A stretch of 64,000 nt of DNA from Cliona cf. orientalis (taxonomy: Eukaryota > Porifera > Demospongiae > Clionaida > Clionaidae), in assembly GCA_963930775.1 (NCBI GenBank), contig OZ005697.1, positions 2,604,001 to 2,668,000 of the forward strand. Direction: 5' to 3'. The notes beneath the pieces are model-generated. The model was not told where the DNA came from and ran no database searches. It saw nothing but the letters and a program-made list of their open reading frames with translations. Position 1 is the stretch's first letter; each line of letters begins with the position of its first letter. A program made the position numbers and the translations under genes. Below are positions 1-64,000 of the stretch, piece by piece.

Positions 1-94
1 TACTGTAACAGCAAGTTGGTGACATAATTCTAACCATAATATTATTGTGGTGAGTCAAATATATACTTGTTCATACATGCTTGCATGCATGTAG

Positions 95-62374
<62,280 letters not shown>

Positions 62375-63805
62375 GTAAGTCGAGTATGCAAACTAAGGTG
62401 CTGATATGATCATAATGATTATGAGACAGTGATTCAACCCCTTAATCAGTGATGCCCTGCCGTGGGAGAATTAGCTAGATGATACTATATTATTATATGT
62501 ACTTCTGGGATAAAAAAATATAGATAACTAAAATTCCGTGTTTATTATAAGGCAGAGTTTGAAGATGGAAGGGATGCTATAATCATGACACAATTGAAAA
62601 TGCAATTCTTGTAAGGTGATTAGTAATTTTTGAGGCTGTCTCAAGTGAAGGGTTTCACTAGCTCCCTTTAAAAGCAGTCTAATAACTGCTATACAGTAAC
62701 CTATTATTAGCTATAGACTTATCCTACCCAATTTAATGATTTTTTAAACCATTGATGATTTTGTAAGATTTTCTTGAGCACCACCATATCCATAGAGTCA
62801 CCAGCTAGCCATTGCATGGACAATTGATCATGTGACCATCTTTTGCCTATAATATATTATTATTTAGACTATACCATTTTTATTGAGAGCCATGTTGACT
62901 GGTATAGCTACAACCCAGCATGTTGTGATGATCCATAGCTGAGTAAGCACACTATTGTGTGGGAGTAGCCTGACTCCAGAGATGGTGTTTCTGTTGGGAA
63001 GAACATCACCACCATACTATACTAGCCACCCAGCTAGGTACATGTTTCCTTCTCTCCTAATTAATTTATGGCCTTTAATTATCAGTGCTGATCCTGGTAC
63101 ACAATTCCAGGTATTCCTGTAGCTAGTTGAGTAATACTGTAGCCAGTTTGTCTAATACTCTGGCCATGATGGCTGCAGTGCTTGTTACAACTGAAACTTT
63201 TGGTAGACTCTGGCCACCTGCTGCTTGATAGCTGTAGTATGCATGAACATTAATTTTTATGTACCTATTATGTTGTCAATGTGTAATTGGTGGAGGAGTT
63301 TCACTTGAAATATAGCTTTTAATTTGACTGCATTAAGAACTTTTAGCTAGCTGTATTGATAACTTAGCTTCTGATGTTTATCCAACTTACGACAGCAGTA
63401 AGCTATTCCATGGACTTGTGAATTACGTAATTCTCAGCTGGTATATTGTGGTATATGGTGGCATACATAATTAACATTCCAGAACATAATTTTGGTCAAA
63501 ACCACAATCACCAGTCTGAATACCCCTACAGCATGGAAGCCATGCATGTACATATCACCATGCACTTGCATGTTATTGTAGCTAATAAGATATCTACATT
63601 AATTATTTATAGTGTGCAAGTGTGGATGAAATTGATGATTCAACATGCTATAAATCAGCTTCTGTGTTATCATAGTGAATGTTACAAAACAGCCAAGTTG
63701 TCATGTAGTCTGGGGGTGAAACTGATGGTTCAAAGTGTATCTATAACAGTTATGTTATCATGGCAACATTAATTTTGTAGAAAGTCTGGGTATCTCCATT
63801 AATGT
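62375..63805. other. Intron 37 (to window end): nothing recognised
   Basis: AT-rich intron with no gene or clear element until the repeat at 63806. Confidence 0.5.
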
Positions 63806-64000
63806 GTTCTGTATGTAGTTTTTGTGTAGGGGGATTAATTGAAGAGTGTTCCTCTTTGTCCAGTAATTAATATTCAATTTTTATAATAATGTAGTTGCCT
63901 CAGAATCTGCTATGTCATGGTAGAATTTCTTGGAATTGTTGACTGCATGTTTCAAGCCATACTATTTATGTAACTCTAAATCTGTACAGATCGAGTGCCT
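63806..64000. repeat. Interspersed repeat, right copy, inverted
   Basis: Inverted copy of 52620-52818, running to the window edge, so its limit is unknown. No terminal inverted repeat is visible within either copy. Confidence 0.85.

Overview
The window is animal nuclear DNA: AT-rich, full of short GT-AG introns, microsatellites and small inverted-repeat elements, with genes for spatacsin, arginyl-tRNA-protein transferase and SLC15-type transporters. The gene style, the repeat density and the recurrent short words suggest a non-bilaterian marine animal, most likely a demosponge. That placement is inference; no rRNA or mitochondrial marker is present.

One gene spans almost everything. From base 95 to 62374 on the + strand I can chain 37 consecutive coding exons (5364 bases, 1788 codons, every junction in phase, all GT-AG) of a spatacsin (SPG11) orthologue. 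The 5' end lies left of the window. The final part, including the conserved spatacsin C-terminal domain, lies to the right.

Other genes sit inside its introns. Intron 8 holds an intronless ATE1 on the - strand (4665-6380). Intron 18 holds two small - strand genes for hydrophilic proteins of 51 and 75 residues, each apparently with an intron just before its start codon. Intron 28 (10.3 kb) holds a cluster of three POT/SLC15-like transporters: copy 1 (- strand, one 1-base frameshift), copy 2 (- strand, broken three ways) and copy 3 (+ strand, intact). Two further GC-rich open islands (36.5 kb and 57.8 kb) are unassigned.

The rest of the intron space is mobile-element debris and local duplication. 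The most striking signal is a group of 11 short elements that all begin TACCGTA and end TACGGTA but belong to about eight families with unrelated interiors. Each interior is built from its own short word repeated in both orientations. The POT paralogue and two repeat arrays supply empty sites showing insertion at TA. One element carries a decayed piece of a HIRAN-like coding domain. Other elements include two Tc1/mariner-like MITEs (TA, CAGT ends), at least three foldbacks flanked by 5-bp repeats, and a GCGC-rich family that disrupts POT copy 2. Introns 21, 25, 33 and 34 have grown by tandem or near-tandem duplication, in one case copying part of a spatacsin exon. Long CT tracts on the sense strand lie just upstream of several spatacsin exons.
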